A stretch of DNA of 44,864 nucleotides. Source: Bacteroidales bacterium. GTDB taxonomy: Bacteria > Bacteroidota > Bacteroidia > Bacteroidales > UBA932. The translations under genes and the position numbers were made by a program. The notes below the pieces were generated by a model. It did not search any database. It worked only from the letters and a program-made list of their open reading frames with translations, and was not told the origin of the DNA. Of the stretch, positions 34,101-41,838 are shown piece after piece (the stretch's first letter is position 1; every line of letters begins with the position of its first letter). The stretch spans positions 1-44,864 of the forward strand of contig JAFRXC010000033.1 of the NCBI GenBank assembly GCA_017437825.1, written 5' to 3'.

Positions 34101-36484
34101 CCGTGCGCCTGTCCTTTCTCGGAGCTGAAAGTGTATTCATAAATGCCATGGATGGTGGTATTGACCGCTTCGGGTCTTCGGTCAGGGTCGGCTACGGCAC
34201 CCCCATGTTCAAGACAAGGTCCACCGGAGTAGTTATGGAAGAACTCGCGGTCAATGCGGCGATGGCGCCCGAACCTATGATGGCCTCCATGGAAGATTCC
34301 GCATTTGAAAGGGCGGTAATGGATGAAGAGTCTGTGGATGATCTCGCAGAAGATGTAGCAGTCCGTTCCGACTTTTCAACTTCACTTGCTTTCGAGCCGT
34401 TCCTGCGGACAGGGAACGACGGCAAGGCGGTCTTTAAGTTCAGGACTTCCGAGAAACTTTCCACTTTCGTGGTCCAGGTCTATGCCCACACCAAGGACAT
34501 GAAGAACACTGTGCTGCGTAAGGAAATGACGGTTTCCATACCGGTGAAAGTCAACGTAGCAGAGCCGAAGTACCTCTATAAAGGAGACAAGTACGTCCTC
34601 CATGCCACAGTTTCAAGCAATGCTGAGACACCGGTCGCTGGTACTGTCATCCTTCAGGCATATCCGTCTTCGGATTCCGAAGGACAGAAACCTTTCGCTT
34701 CTTTCTCAAAGAAAGTAACTGTCCCTGCTCACGGGTCCGTGCCGGTTGAGTTCAATGTCGATCCTAAGAATCATGACCACCTTGGACTGAAGGTAGTATT
34801 TTCAGACACAGGGAAGACATTCTCGGACGGAGTTTTCGTGTCCTTGCCGGTCCTGGATGCGGAGCAGACTCTGACAGAATCCCATTCGGCAGTCCTTCTT
34901 CCAGGCATGGACAAGGATGCTTTGATTAAACAGATCCAGTCCGCTTTCACAGGCACTACAGCGAAAGGCGCAGAGTACAAGGAGGTTGACATCCGCCAGA
35001 TGCTCATCTATGCCATTCCTTCCAAGGTTGAACCTTCAGGCAAGGATGTACTGTCGTTGAGTGAAGCCTTGTATGTAAGGCGGGTAGCTTCCAAACTGGG
35101 AGTGTCCGTTGAACCCGTCATGCCGGACGATGAGCTTGTTTCCAAGATACTCTCATGCAGGAATCAAGATGGAGGATTCGGTTGGTTCGAAGGAATGCGG
35201 TCCTCACCTGTAATCACTGCCGTGTTGCTTGAACGCTTTGCGAAGTTGAGGGATTCGGGGCTTGGTATTGAAGGGGTCTCCGCTGATGAATCGGTTGCCT
35301 ATCTTGACAGGAATCAATTCCTACATGACAACACCTGGCCTTATTGGTCGGGATGGCTGTCAATCCCTCAGTATGCCCATGTCCGGTCAATGTATTGCAT
35401 GGTTCCTTTCGATGTTGAAGCCCGGACCGTCAGCGAGGTCAGCGATTATTCCAAGAATTTCAAAGAATTCAAAAAATATATCAAGGATTACCTGATTCCT
35501 TCTGAGAAAGATGGCAGGGGACTGAACGGACAGATCCTGTCGAAAGCGCGGAGGATCAAGACTTTAGCGAACCTGATCTACTCGGAGGGAGGCGCTGCTC
35601 TGGCTTCAGCGTGGGGAATGAAATTCAATTCCGATTCTAAGATGAAGGCTTCCTTGTCCGCAGATGCAGCCTCCCTTTATGAATATGCCGTCGAGCATAG
35701 GGATGGAGGCTGGTACTATCCCAATGCAGTGATGCCTTGGCGTGGTCTGCTTGAGAGCGAGCTTTATGCCCATTCCTTGCTTTGCGACCTTCTCTCCGAT
35801 GCAAGAGTGGCTATTTCAAATCCCGGCCTGGCAGCCAATATCGCTGATGGTATACGGATCTGGATCATGCTCCAGAAGGAGACTCAGCAGTGGGCTGATG
35901 ATCCGGCCTATGTCGATGCCATCAATTCAGTCCTTTCCGGGGGAGAAGATGTCCTTTCGACGAGGGTCATCCTCATGACAAAGACCTATAAGGCTCCTTT
36001 CTCCGACATCCGTTCTGCCGGGAATGGCTTCACGGTCGAAAGGCATTTCTACAAGGAAGTCCTTGGAGAGGATGCCGCTGTCGGAAGGGTTGAAATCTAT
36101 CCGGGGATGAAACTCAAGACGGGTGACAAGATAATCTGTGAGTACAAAGTCTGGAATCAGGAAAACCGTAGCTTCGTGAAGCTTACGGCACCTCGCGAAG
36201 CGGCGTTCCGTCCTGTCGAGCAGCTTTCCGTACATGTCGGTTGGTGGGCAAGGCCTGTCGGTGGAATCTTCTCTGTTACTCCTCAAGGCTATCGGAATGT
36301 CAAGTCGGATAGGACGGAGTACTTCTTCGATGTATATCCGGAGGAGAACACGACGGTCACTGAGGAATTCTTCATTACTCAGGAAGGCTCTTTCGTGGCT
36401 CCTGTCGTAACTATCGAATCTCTCTATGCTCCGCATTACCGGGCAAATGACAAATTCGGTGGAATACTTTCGATTTCTGAATAA
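31193..36484 (+). CDS. Bacterial alpha-2-macroglobulin-like protein lacking the thioester
   Basis: This 1763-aa protein has an uncleaved or Sec-type N-terminal signal (first 24 residues, no lipobox Cys). The fold order is a helical/TPR-like N-terminal region, macroglobulin MG domains (for example FTDKTAFNPGETVKFKAVF and VDEFILPSYDLSFNSVD), a bait-like region rich in Met/Glu/Asp (about 1020-1065), and an alpha/alpha-toroid with NQDGGFGWFEGM. Thioester-bearing relatives have Cys-Leu/Val-Glu-Gln after a Tyr/Pro stretch. Here the aligned place reads PSKVEP (1276-1281), so Cys and Gln are both gone. It may trap proteases sterically or guard the periplasm without covalent capture. It is coupled to folC by a 4-nt overlap. 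Confidence 0.85.
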   Translation: MSTRIFIAIAAAAVLGSVALTAQAFMKADKKSSVDEQGHVLSSMWKTYYTAQKADLPKKMAESLEAIKKEAKAKRYHWDFYDAARKYVDAEVSRNWKLRQELNAKLAAEIEEYAEPIVTYAYKSGRRESGLDDYILTNKARLQSGRNPAFYSRTTGSMNNLLNEFIKDDFEYALWSEKLNGRNSSKVSAALRDCLGETYPNAAWLEYLDLTSKYWDSREKETEDYILKYRGRAVSLFGKSILFQDRLTRLSRDKASEGQYKALYEDIKAAERERKSFTSGTDGKIASAIMDFKHQLENLERKEIELSIDDRTVTVALRNLDKVDVCVIPDVKEGKPLLEKTIVNPVRRFFVMDTVKFEIPRCDDGDYIVRAKNGKIQAEGNYIPKTLSFAIRDDSEGKKFYVTDYLTGEPIDKVDLSLSLSQKERASVKGIPQDGFTLIPEEITSKITSDAYYLLEASYRDADGFLHKSRMQGVDNYVERYVRDSRTGTYCSIFTDKTAFNPGETVKFKAVFYEGDLNKGVQVLDAGKSVQARLMNSEGKEISKAELSTNEYGSVAGEFLIPEGERNGRFSVEVKYGTNHVSSKSIIVDEFILPSYDLSFNSVDSLYFVGDEIEVKGIVTSYSGHPLDAAQVSYSIDGRGRRISQGDIDLAQDGAFSVRFKSLPDIYWYNVTVKVKDSTGETKEFSRSVFVLDQINLEVDLENAAEGEVSLSSSSWEICRLLSVQEAKVKFTAFNTEGISVPVKIDYRIEDPSGKVVESGSAMSGETKSLGLPGPGRYKIVAEAKVTSSEGKVISSKQELSVLMVGDSDKVLASQVENFFKLVGPCADGKVRKGEDIIIQMGAGDGPVWAVVELFGDMRQPLERRLVHLQGQAVKPGSIETMSFEYKDDYPEALWLSIFYFRQGRHFVFQREFLKEKESMELPLSFSSFEDKALPGKEYSFVLDSKPGAEILAAVFDKSSEAISPNSWPTVRLSFLGAESVFINAMDGGIDRFGSSVRVGYGTPMFKTRSTGVVMEELAVNAAMAPEPMMASMEDSAFERAVMDEESVDDLAEDVAVRSDFSTSLAFEPFLRTGNDGKAVFKFRTSEKLSTFVVQVYAHTKDMKNTVLRKEMTVSIPVKVNVAEPKYLYKGDKYVLHATVSSNAETPVAGTVILQAYPSSDSEGQKPFASFSKKVTVPAHGSVPVEFNVDPKNHDHLGLKVVFSDTGKTFSDGVFVSLPVLDAEQTLTESHSAVLLPGMDKDALIKQIQSAFTGTTAKGAEYKEVDIRQMLIYAIPSKVEPSGKDVLSLSEALYVRRVASKLGVSVEPVMPDDELVSKILSCRNQDGGFGWFEGMRSSPVITAVLLERFAKLRDSGLGIEGVSADESVAYLDRNQFLHDNTWPYWSGWLSIPQYAHVRSMYCMVPFDVEARTVSEVSDYSKNFKEFKKYIKDYLIPSEKDGRGLNGQILSKARRIKTLANLIYSEGGAALASAWGMKFNSDSKMKASLSADAASLYEYAVEHRDGGWYYPNAVMPWRGLLESELYAHSLLCDLLSDARVAISNPGLAANIADGIRIWIMLQKETQQWADDPAYVDAINSVLSGGEDVLSTRVILMTKTYKAPFSDIRSAGNGFTVERHFYKEVLGEDAAVGRVEIYPGMKLKTGDKIICEYKVWNQENRSFVKLTAPREAAFRPVEQLSVHVGWWARPVGGIFSVTPQGYRNVKSDRTEYFFDVYPEENTTVTEEFFITQEGSFVAPVVTIESLYAPHYRANDKFGGILSISE

Positions 36485-36509
36485 TCTGGTTCCTAATACA
36501 GAGATTTAT

Positions 36510-36540
36510 TTTGTGGAATTGAAAAACTGTAGTATTTTTG
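36510..36540 (+). promoter_or_regulatory. Promoter of tRNA-Val
   Basis: TTTG (36510-36513), exactly 19 nt, then TATTTTTG (36533-36540), a perfect Bacteroidota-type promoter. It lies 35 nt before the mature tRNA 5' end. Confidence 0.8.
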
Positions 36541-36574
36541 CATTCCTCAGTGGAAAAACATTTGAGGAAAGCTC

Positions 36575-36649
36575 GGAAGCATAGCTCAGCTGGTTCAGAG
36601 CACCTGCCTTACAAGCAGGGGGTCACTGGTTCGAATCCAGTTGTTTCCA
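36575..36649 (+). tRNA. tRNA-Val (anticodon TAC)
   Basis: The acceptor stem GGAAGCA pairs with TGTTTCC (one G-U), followed by discriminator A. A D-arm of the form AGCTCAGCTGGTTCAGAGC is present. The anticodon arm CCTGC-CTTACAA-GCAGG gives TAC. The T-arm is CTGGTTCGAATCCAG. CCA is not encoded. It is a possible integration site for the island that follows. Confidence 0.97.
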
Positions 36650-36661
36650 CGGTCAGAATCA

Positions 36662-36694
36662 AGCACTTGCGGCAACGCAGGTGCTTTTTATTTT
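36662..36694 (+). terminator. Rho-independent terminator after tRNA-Val
   Basis: AGCACTTGCG (36662-36671) pairs with CGCAGGTGCT (36676-36685) around GCAA, followed by TTTTATTTT. Confidence 0.92.
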
Positions 36695-36848
36695 GTCTTG
36701 GGGCTCGATAAAGGCTCGATTTAAGCCTATTCTAACTCTTTTATAACTCCTTTTAAAGCTATCTGAAGATACGTTTAAGAGTATATGGAGAATTCGCTGT
36801 AAAGTTACCCCCTCATAACGAGGGGACTACTTTGCTTCGGAATTTCCA
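36695..36848. other. Non-coding border between the tRNA and the Rhs array
   Basis: The stretch is AT-rich. It holds a direct repeat of GGCTCGAT (36702-36709 and 36713-36720) and a short CCCCTC/GAGGGG hairpin near 36811-36827 without a T run. No gene is visible. It would be a sensible place to look for an attachment site, but nothing proves one. Confidence 0.4.
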
Positions 36849-37120
36849 GTTTATTGGCGAATTCGCACAGTACCCGCACGGCGACATGGGGTAGTACTAT
36901 TCCGCCATGGGATCGACGGACATCCATCGTGCTATCGTCGGGTCGTACATCCTTGCTCCGTAGTCTATGAGCGGTAGGGTCGAGTTGATGGCTCTCTGTT
37001 CTTCCTTCCCGGAGTACCGCCAGCGGTTGGTCGCATCGGTGATAGTTGCAGATGAACTGCCGCTTGTCTGGCTCCACCAGGTTCCGAAAGACAGGTAGTC
37101 GCTGGTTTCTACGACTGTAC
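36849..37120 (-). pseudogene. Decayed Rhs core fragment, terminal relic of the array
   Basis: The minus-strand translation runs from VVETSDYLSFG through WRYSGKEEQ and GARMYDPTIARWMSVDPMAE, the RHS repeat-associated core. It is then cut by a TAG where intact copies have a Lys codon (MAE*YYPMSP) and continues degraded (CGYCANSPIN) to 36849. No toxin domain follows. Homology to the other copies begins sharply at 37120, right after the JAB-cassette immunity gene. It is about 270 bp long, the shortest of the larger core copies. Confidence 0.88.
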
Positions 37121-37177
37121 TGAAGATATTATTGGTTTCTGCAAACATTAACTTTACCTAGAATGTGTCTCGGAGAC

Positions 37178-37723
37178 TTAAGGAGAAGAGCAGCGGCAAT
37201 CTCCTTGTAAAAGACAATAATCTTCCTTGGCTTCAAGAATGCCTGTTTCTATATTATACACAAAAAACCAAAAAGGCGGGTCATATGGAGCAGGAATAGG
37301 GTCTTTATATGAAAATTGCTTGCTTGTTTTAGTTCCCAATACAATATTTGAAGGGACATCCTTCCCAAACCAATATAGGAATCCATTATGCTCATAAAAA
37401 CCAATTGATTTTCTTGCCGGAATATCCTCTAAACTTACTACTAAACAATAATTCAAGCTGTCCCTCCTTGTAAATTGGATGTAAATATGCCGCACTTTAT
37501 TACTAGGAGGATTCGATAAAATAAACTGCAAATAGCGATCATCTTGGTCAAACAGTACTGTATTCAGTTCTTCTATAAAAGTACTATCAACCAGCAATTC
37601 GGGCGATACAAAAGAATGAGTTATTGCCGTTATGTCAAGCGGTTGATACTTACTGTTATTCTGCGCTTGACTAATAGTTGACGCAAACACAATTATTAAT
37701 CCTATTAGTCTTTCACTTTTCAT
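37178..37723 (-). CDS. Putative immunity protein of the JAB toxin, exported
   Basis: This 181-aa protein has a Sec signal peptide (about 21 residues, MKSERLIGLIIVFASTISQA) and no lipobox, so it should reach the periplasm. The body is not a family I recognise; it contains FTRRDSLNYCLVVSLEDIPARK and an Aro/Pro-rich segment (PAPYDPPFWFF) and ends in a Cys-rich tail. It starts 11 nt inside the end of the Rhs-JAB gene, which is the classic toxin-immunity arrangement, and it is AT-rich compared with the core. The immunity role is inferred from position. Confidence 0.65.
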   Translation of the reverse strand: MKSERLIGLIIVFASTISQAQNNSKYQPLDITAITHSFVSPELLVDSTFIEELNTVLFDQDDRYLQFILSNPPSNKVRHIYIQFTRRDSLNYCLVVSLEDIPARKSIGFYEHNGFLYWFGKDVPSNIVLGTKTSKQFSYKDPIPAPYDPPFWFFVYNIETGILEAKEDYCLLQGDCRCSSP

Positions 37724-39737
37724 AATTATCTCTTATTGAATCTGGACCAAAACTAATATAAGACTCAGATGCAGGAAGAAAAATATTAAAGGTTGGAATA
37801 TTCAATCGGTTCACCTTGCGGTTATTTGTAATGCGACGAGCAAAACCAACATCTCCCCATTCACCGACTCCCAGACCAGTGTATGGGTGAACAAATGAAC
37901 CGGAAGGATACCCTGTATTATTAGGATGACTATGATTTAATTCACGTATTGTATAGCCTGCATATAATTGGCCTCTGAATAAATCAGTCATTCCTCGTTC
38001 TCTGTCTGCATCATGGGAGGTTGTTAGAAAATTTAATCCTTGATCCCCTGCAAGTCCCGTCTTTGCTTGAGACCATTCAACGGAAGTATATTGACCCATA
38101 AATTCAAACAGTTGTGTTCCATTAGCATCTCCTCTTACTTTAAAAGTATCATAAGTGTCTGTCGAATTAATAGCTATTGTTCGCTGCGATTCTACAGTAC
38201 CGTATTTGAATGAAATCGATATATAATGCTTATTCCCCTCAATATCTGTTATATATCTCCTACTTCCATTGTCATCAACCATATAGAACGAATCGGTAGT
38301 AGTGTCTTCTATGCGATTTCTAACCCGTCCAAGTTCATCAATTTCCCAGACATCTGATCCATTAGGGTCCAATATATTTATCGGATTCCCGGCACAGTAC
38401 CCGTACGGTGACATAGGATAATACTTTTCCGCCATGGGATCGACGCTCATCCATCTTGCTATGATAGGGTCATACATCCTTGCGCCATAGTCTATCAGCG
38501 GAATCGTGGCATTTATTGCCTTCTGCTCCTCCTTACCGGAATAACGCCACCTGTTGGTTGCATCGGTGATAGTCGCAGATGAACTGCCGCTTGTCTGGCT
38601 CCATCTCGTTCCGAAGGGCAGATAGTCGCTTGTCTCCACGACTGTACCCGTGCTGGCATTTGTAATCGCCCGGACGCTCCCCAGATGGTCCGTGATGTGA
38701 TGATAGACTGTGTATCCGGTAATCGTTCCCGATGAGTTCTTGTTCGCCACTATCCTTCCTCCCGTGGTCAGTACGCAGTCAAGTGACAAAGAACCTCCAG
38801 TGGCCTTCTCGTAGATGACATTGCCCTTGTACACGTATCCGCTTCCGTCTGGCCTTTCCGCCGAGTACTTGGTCCCGTCAGCGTACCAGTTGTAGGAAGC
38901 AAGCTGGGTGGTGTTTCCTCCACTGGTGGTGGATATCCCGGAGATGAGGTTCAGCATGTTCCAGCTGATGTCCTGCCCCGTCCTTCCGTCATGGGTGGTG
39001 TTCCCGTTGGCATCGTAGGTGAAAGCGGTGTAGGTCACCCCGCTTCCGTTGGTCCCGGAATTGGTGAGAGATGAGATGCGGTTACCCGTCAGGGTGAAGG
39101 CGAAGTTGTCCTCCGGGGAGGAGGCGGACGAGTCGTAACGCTTCATCTTCGTGATGTTCCCGTTCCTGTCATACTCGAGTCCCTGCTCGGTGAAGGCATT
39201 GGTGGCTGTCGTCCCGTTACCCGTGTAACGCAGAGTTCCGGTCAGCCTCCCAAGGCCGTCATAGGAGAACGCATAGGTCTGGGTCGTGGTTCCGCTCCCC
39301 CTGTTCCAGCTCCACTCGCTGACGCTGCCGTCGTACTTCCCCGTAGTGGCTGTCCTCGACGGATCGGTATAGTACAGCGTGGATGAGAATACGGATGAAG
39401 ACTGGCTTGTCAGATGGTCCCGCACGTCATAGGAGAGTGTTTCCGCCGTCGCCCCGGTGCCGCTTCCCAGCGTCCTTCCGGTCATCCTCCCGACCGCGTC
39501 ATAGGAATATGACACCTGGTCCGACACGCTCCCGGATGTGGTCCCGTCCCCCACGGTGACACTTTCACCTGTTAGTCGGTCCCAGCCGTCGTAGGAGAGT
39601 GTCTTCGTAATGACGGTAGCCGACCCGCCCGATGCAGGCTGGATTACCGGCGAGGCAAGTTGTTTGTTTATCCTGCGCACGGTAAACCGGTATCTTGGTA
39701 TCCTTGGGACCGGTAGTCTTTTATTTTTTGGCGCCAT
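37713..39737 (-). CDS. 5'-truncated Rhs protein with JAB-like metallopeptidase toxin tip
   Basis: This is the longest core fragment of the array, 674 aa from the ATG at 39737; that start lies inside the end of the upstream orphan gene, so true translation is uncertain. YD/RHS repeats (TLSYDGWDRLTG, YSYDAVGRMTG, FSYDGLGRLTG) lead into the RHS-associated core (GARMYDPIIARWMSVDPMAE) and ILDPNGSD, after which sequence diverges. The tip has LNHSHPNNTGYPSG and then GEWGDVGFARR. His602, His604, Ser612 and probably Asp629 resemble the JAB/JAMM zinc site, with extra residues before the Asp. By precedent this is a JAB-type toxin. The N-terminal export part of a complete Rhs is absent. Confidence 0.8.
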   Translation of the reverse strand: MAPKNKRLPVPRIPRYRFTVRRINKQLASPVIQPASGGSATVITKTLSYDGWDRLTGESVTVGDGTTSGSVSDQVSYSYDAVGRMTGRTLGSGTGATAETLSYDVRDHLTSQSSSVFSSTLYYTDPSRTATTGKYDGSVSEWSWNRGSGTTTQTYAFSYDGLGRLTGTLRYTGNGTTATNAFTEQGLEYDRNGNITKMKRYDSSASSPEDNFAFTLTGNRISSLTNSGTNGSGVTYTAFTYDANGNTTHDGRTGQDISWNMLNLISGISTTSGGNTTQLASYNWYADGTKYSAERPDGSGYVYKGNVIYEKATGGSLSLDCVLTTGGRIVANKNSSGTITGYTVYHHITDHLGSVRAITNASTGTVVETSDYLPFGTRWSQTSGSSSATITDATNRWRYSGKEEQKAINATIPLIDYGARMYDPIIARWMSVDPMAEKYYPMSPYGYCAGNPINILDPNGSDVWEIDELGRVRNRIEDTTTDSFYMVDDNGSRRYITDIEGNKHYISISFKYGTVESQRTIAINSTDTYDTFKVRGDANGTQLFEFMGQYTSVEWSQAKTGLAGDQGLNFLTTSHDADRERGMTDLFRGQLYAGYTIRELNHSHPNNTGYPSGSFVHPYTGLGVGEWGDVGFARRITNNRKVNRLNIPTFNIFLPASESYISFGPDSIRDNYEK

Positions 39738-39918
39738 CTTGGAGAGATGGAAAACGCTTGGTAATACTATTCTCAAGTTGCATACAAATATAACCTATGA
39801 CATATTCCTTTGGGGTAAACAGTTCAATATCATTATTTAAAACGAGATCACTAATGGATTGCTCAATTATTGTCCAATTAAAAGTGTTTTCAAATTGACT
39901 GTAGGGGTGATTCTTCAT
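39721..39918 (-). CDS. Small orphan immunity-like protein
   Basis: This 65-aa acidic/aromatic protein (start MKNHPYSQFENTF, then LVLNNDIELFTPKEYVIGYI) looks like the short soluble immunity proteins found beside Rhs toxins in Bacteroidota. No toxin tip precedes it; only a short Rhs core relic lies just upstream. Its last codons overlap the start of the Rhs-JAB fragment in another frame, so the 3' end may have been replaced by recombination. The name is based on context and general look. Confidence 0.45.
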   Translation of the reverse strand: MKNHPYSQFENTFNWTIIEQSISDLVLNNDIELFTPKEYVIGYICMQLENSITKRFPSLQDGAKK

Positions 39919-39938
39919 TATTTGTTTTTTTTTAGGGC

Positions 39939-39965
39939 TCCACCTGTTCGTTTCATCAGTAATCG
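39939..39965 (-). repeat. 27-bp relic of the Rhs core
   Basis: The minus strand reads ITDETNRWS where intact cores read ITDATNRWR. DNA identity is 21 of 27, with most differences at third codon positions, so this is an old, coding-constrained remnant rather than chance. It begins at the 3' end of the HNH-cassette immunity gene. Confidence 0.6.
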
Positions 39966-40225
39966 TAAATGTGCCAAACCTCTCCTATTCTCTCTCTAAT
40001 GGCTTGTCTTCCCCAAGGCAAGAAAAGAATATCTGATAACGTTATATCATATTCCAAAATCTCATTAAGTGATACTACCATTGCATCTTCTTCTTGCAGA
40101 TTACATTCATCTCCCAAAAACTGCCAGTCTCCATCCTGATCATGTATTACTCTTATTATAGGATGTCCTTTTATCAAAACATTTTTAGTTGTAAAAACAT
40201 AGATATTCGTATTTATACTATTCAT
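39956..40225 (-). CDS. Putative cytoplasmic immunity protein of the HNH toxin
   Basis: This 89-aa protein has no signal peptide. It contains HDQDGDWQFLGDE, EDAMVVSLNEILEYD and FLPWGRQAIRERIG, a pattern that I associate with small immunity proteins next to HNH toxins in Bacteroidota (possibly the DUF2185/Imm33 region, not certain). Its ATG overlaps the HNH stop by 8 nt (ATGAATAG), so it was coupled to the toxin. It remains intact although the toxin frame is broken. A cytoplasmic place suits protection against a nuclease. Confidence 0.65.
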   Translation of the reverse strand: MNSINTNIYVFTTKNVLIKGHPIIRVIHDQDGDWQFLGDECNLQEEDAMVVSLNEILEYDITLSDILFLPWGRQAIRERIGEVWHIYDY

Positions 40226-41777
40226 ATACTCTATTTCCTTTTTTTAGATTCTCTTCTTTGGATAATACTTGTGCATTTGAACTCTTATTATTACCCCCTC
40301 TCGATTTAGGATCTATATGATCTATTTCTGCTTGATTCATATTAGCTTTCATCCCTTTCTTTGATTGAGTTGGGGTATCTAACACTTTACCACTTTGATC
40401 ACTTCTCAAGACTCCTCCATTTTGCTTCCGATTTTGCTCCAATATATTTTTCTTTTGAGTTCTCGTGAAATTACCTCCTTCCTTTATGATTTTTGGATCA
40501 GGAACATCGCTATACTTACCAATATTGTTAGTAATTTCCTTGGACTATTCTAAAGTCCGGACAATATCTGAGGCGTTATCAGTTATTTTGATTGCATCAA
40601 CAGCCTTGTCTGCACCTCGAATTGCTTTAATCGCAGTTCCTGCCCCTCCTGGTAATATCGGTACTGCTGCCGCAACCACATCAACTACAAGCCCACCGGC
40701 ATCAATCAAAGCCGCACCTGTCTTACCAGCTTTAATGTTTGAGACAAGGCTCTTGGCATCCATGGCGACATTTACCAAATCCCATAGTGTCTCTCCGATG
40801 TTTCCATCCTTATCAACGACGATAATTGGATTGTCGTAGCAGAAGGAATATGGACTGAACTGGTAGAGGGACTCCACCATTGGATCGACGCTCATCCAGC
40901 GTGCTATGGTGGGGTCATACATCCTTGCACCGTAGTCTATGAGCGGAAGTGTAGAGTTGATGGCTTTCTGCTCTTCCTTGCCTGAGTAACGCCACCTGTT
41001 GGTCGCGTCCGTGATAGTTGCGGATGAACTGCCGCTTGTCTGGCTCCACCTGGTTCCGAAGGGCATGAAGTCACTTGTCTCTACGACTGTACCCGTACTG
41101 GCATCGGTGATTGCACGTACACTCCCCAGGTGGTCAGTGATGTGATGATAGACGGTGTAGCCGGTAATAGTTCCCGATGAGTTCTTGTTCGCGACTATCC
41201 TTCCTCCGGTAGTCAGAACACAGTCAAGCGTCAGTGCCCCTCCCGTGGCCTTCTCGTAGATGACATTGCCCTTGTACACGTATCCGCTCCCGTCTGACCT
41301 CTCGGCAGAGTACTTGGTTCCGTCAGCGTACCAGTTGTAGGATGCCAGCTGGGTGGTGTTTCCTCCACTTGTGGTGGATATCCCGGATATGAGGTTCAGC
41401 ATGTTCCAGCTGATGTCCTGACCCGTCCTTCCGTCGTGGGTGGTGTTGCCGTTGGAGTCGTAGGTGTAGGAGGTGTAGGTCGCGCCGCTCCCGTTGGTCC
41501 CGGAGTTGGTGAGGGATGAGATGCGGTTGCCGGAGAGGGTGAAGACGAAGTTGTCCTCCGGGGAGGAGGCTGACGAGTCGTAACGCTTCATCTTCGTGAT
41601 GTTCCCGTTCCTGTCGTACTCGAGCCCCTGCTCGGTGAAGGCGTTGGTGGCTGTCGTTCCGTTACCCGTGTAACGCTGAGTTCCGGTAAGCCTCCCCAGG
41701 CCGTCATAGGTGAACGCATAGGTCTGGGCCGTGCTCCCACTTCCCCGTGTCCACGTCCACTCGGATATGCTGCCGTC
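40218..41777 (-). pseudogene. 5'-truncated Rhs with HNH nuclease tip, interrupted by an amber codon
   Basis: Core homology begins sharply at 41777 (DGSISEWTWTRGSG) and runs through RHS repeats and GARMYDPTIARWMSVDPMVE to VVDKDGN. A hydrophobic Gly/Ala-rich pre-toxin region follows. At 40545-40547 a TAG follows RTLE. The same frame then continues without further stops through SKEITNNIGKYSDVP to an HNH domain (AEIDHIDPKSRGGNN, then NAQVLSKEENLKKGNR), ending at 40218. One base change thus separates the nuclease from the rest. Sequence upstream of 41777 in this frame (CLKRCVSAPYSV...) is not Rhs and comes from the join to the preceding cassette. Confidence 0.85.
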
Positions 41778-41838
41778 GATCCTGCGGTGAAGAGAGTAAT
41801 AAAAAAGACAAACAGAATAAGGGGCTGAAACACAACGC

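Noticed and set aside
36702-36720. GGCTCGAT direct repeat after tRNA-Val as an attachment site
   Set aside because: Only 8 bp, both copies on the same side, and not derived from the tRNA end. No second copy was identified at the other border.
36811-36827. CCCCTC/GAGGGG hairpin as a terminator of the array
   Set aside because: The stem is only 6 bp with no T run on either strand.
41588-41833. Frame starting MFQPLILFVFFITLF, which looks like a signal peptide just upstream of the Rhs-HNH core
   Set aside because: It enters the Rhs core in the wrong frame after about 20 residues and stops. It is likely a chance product of the recombination joint, though it could be a scrap of another gene.
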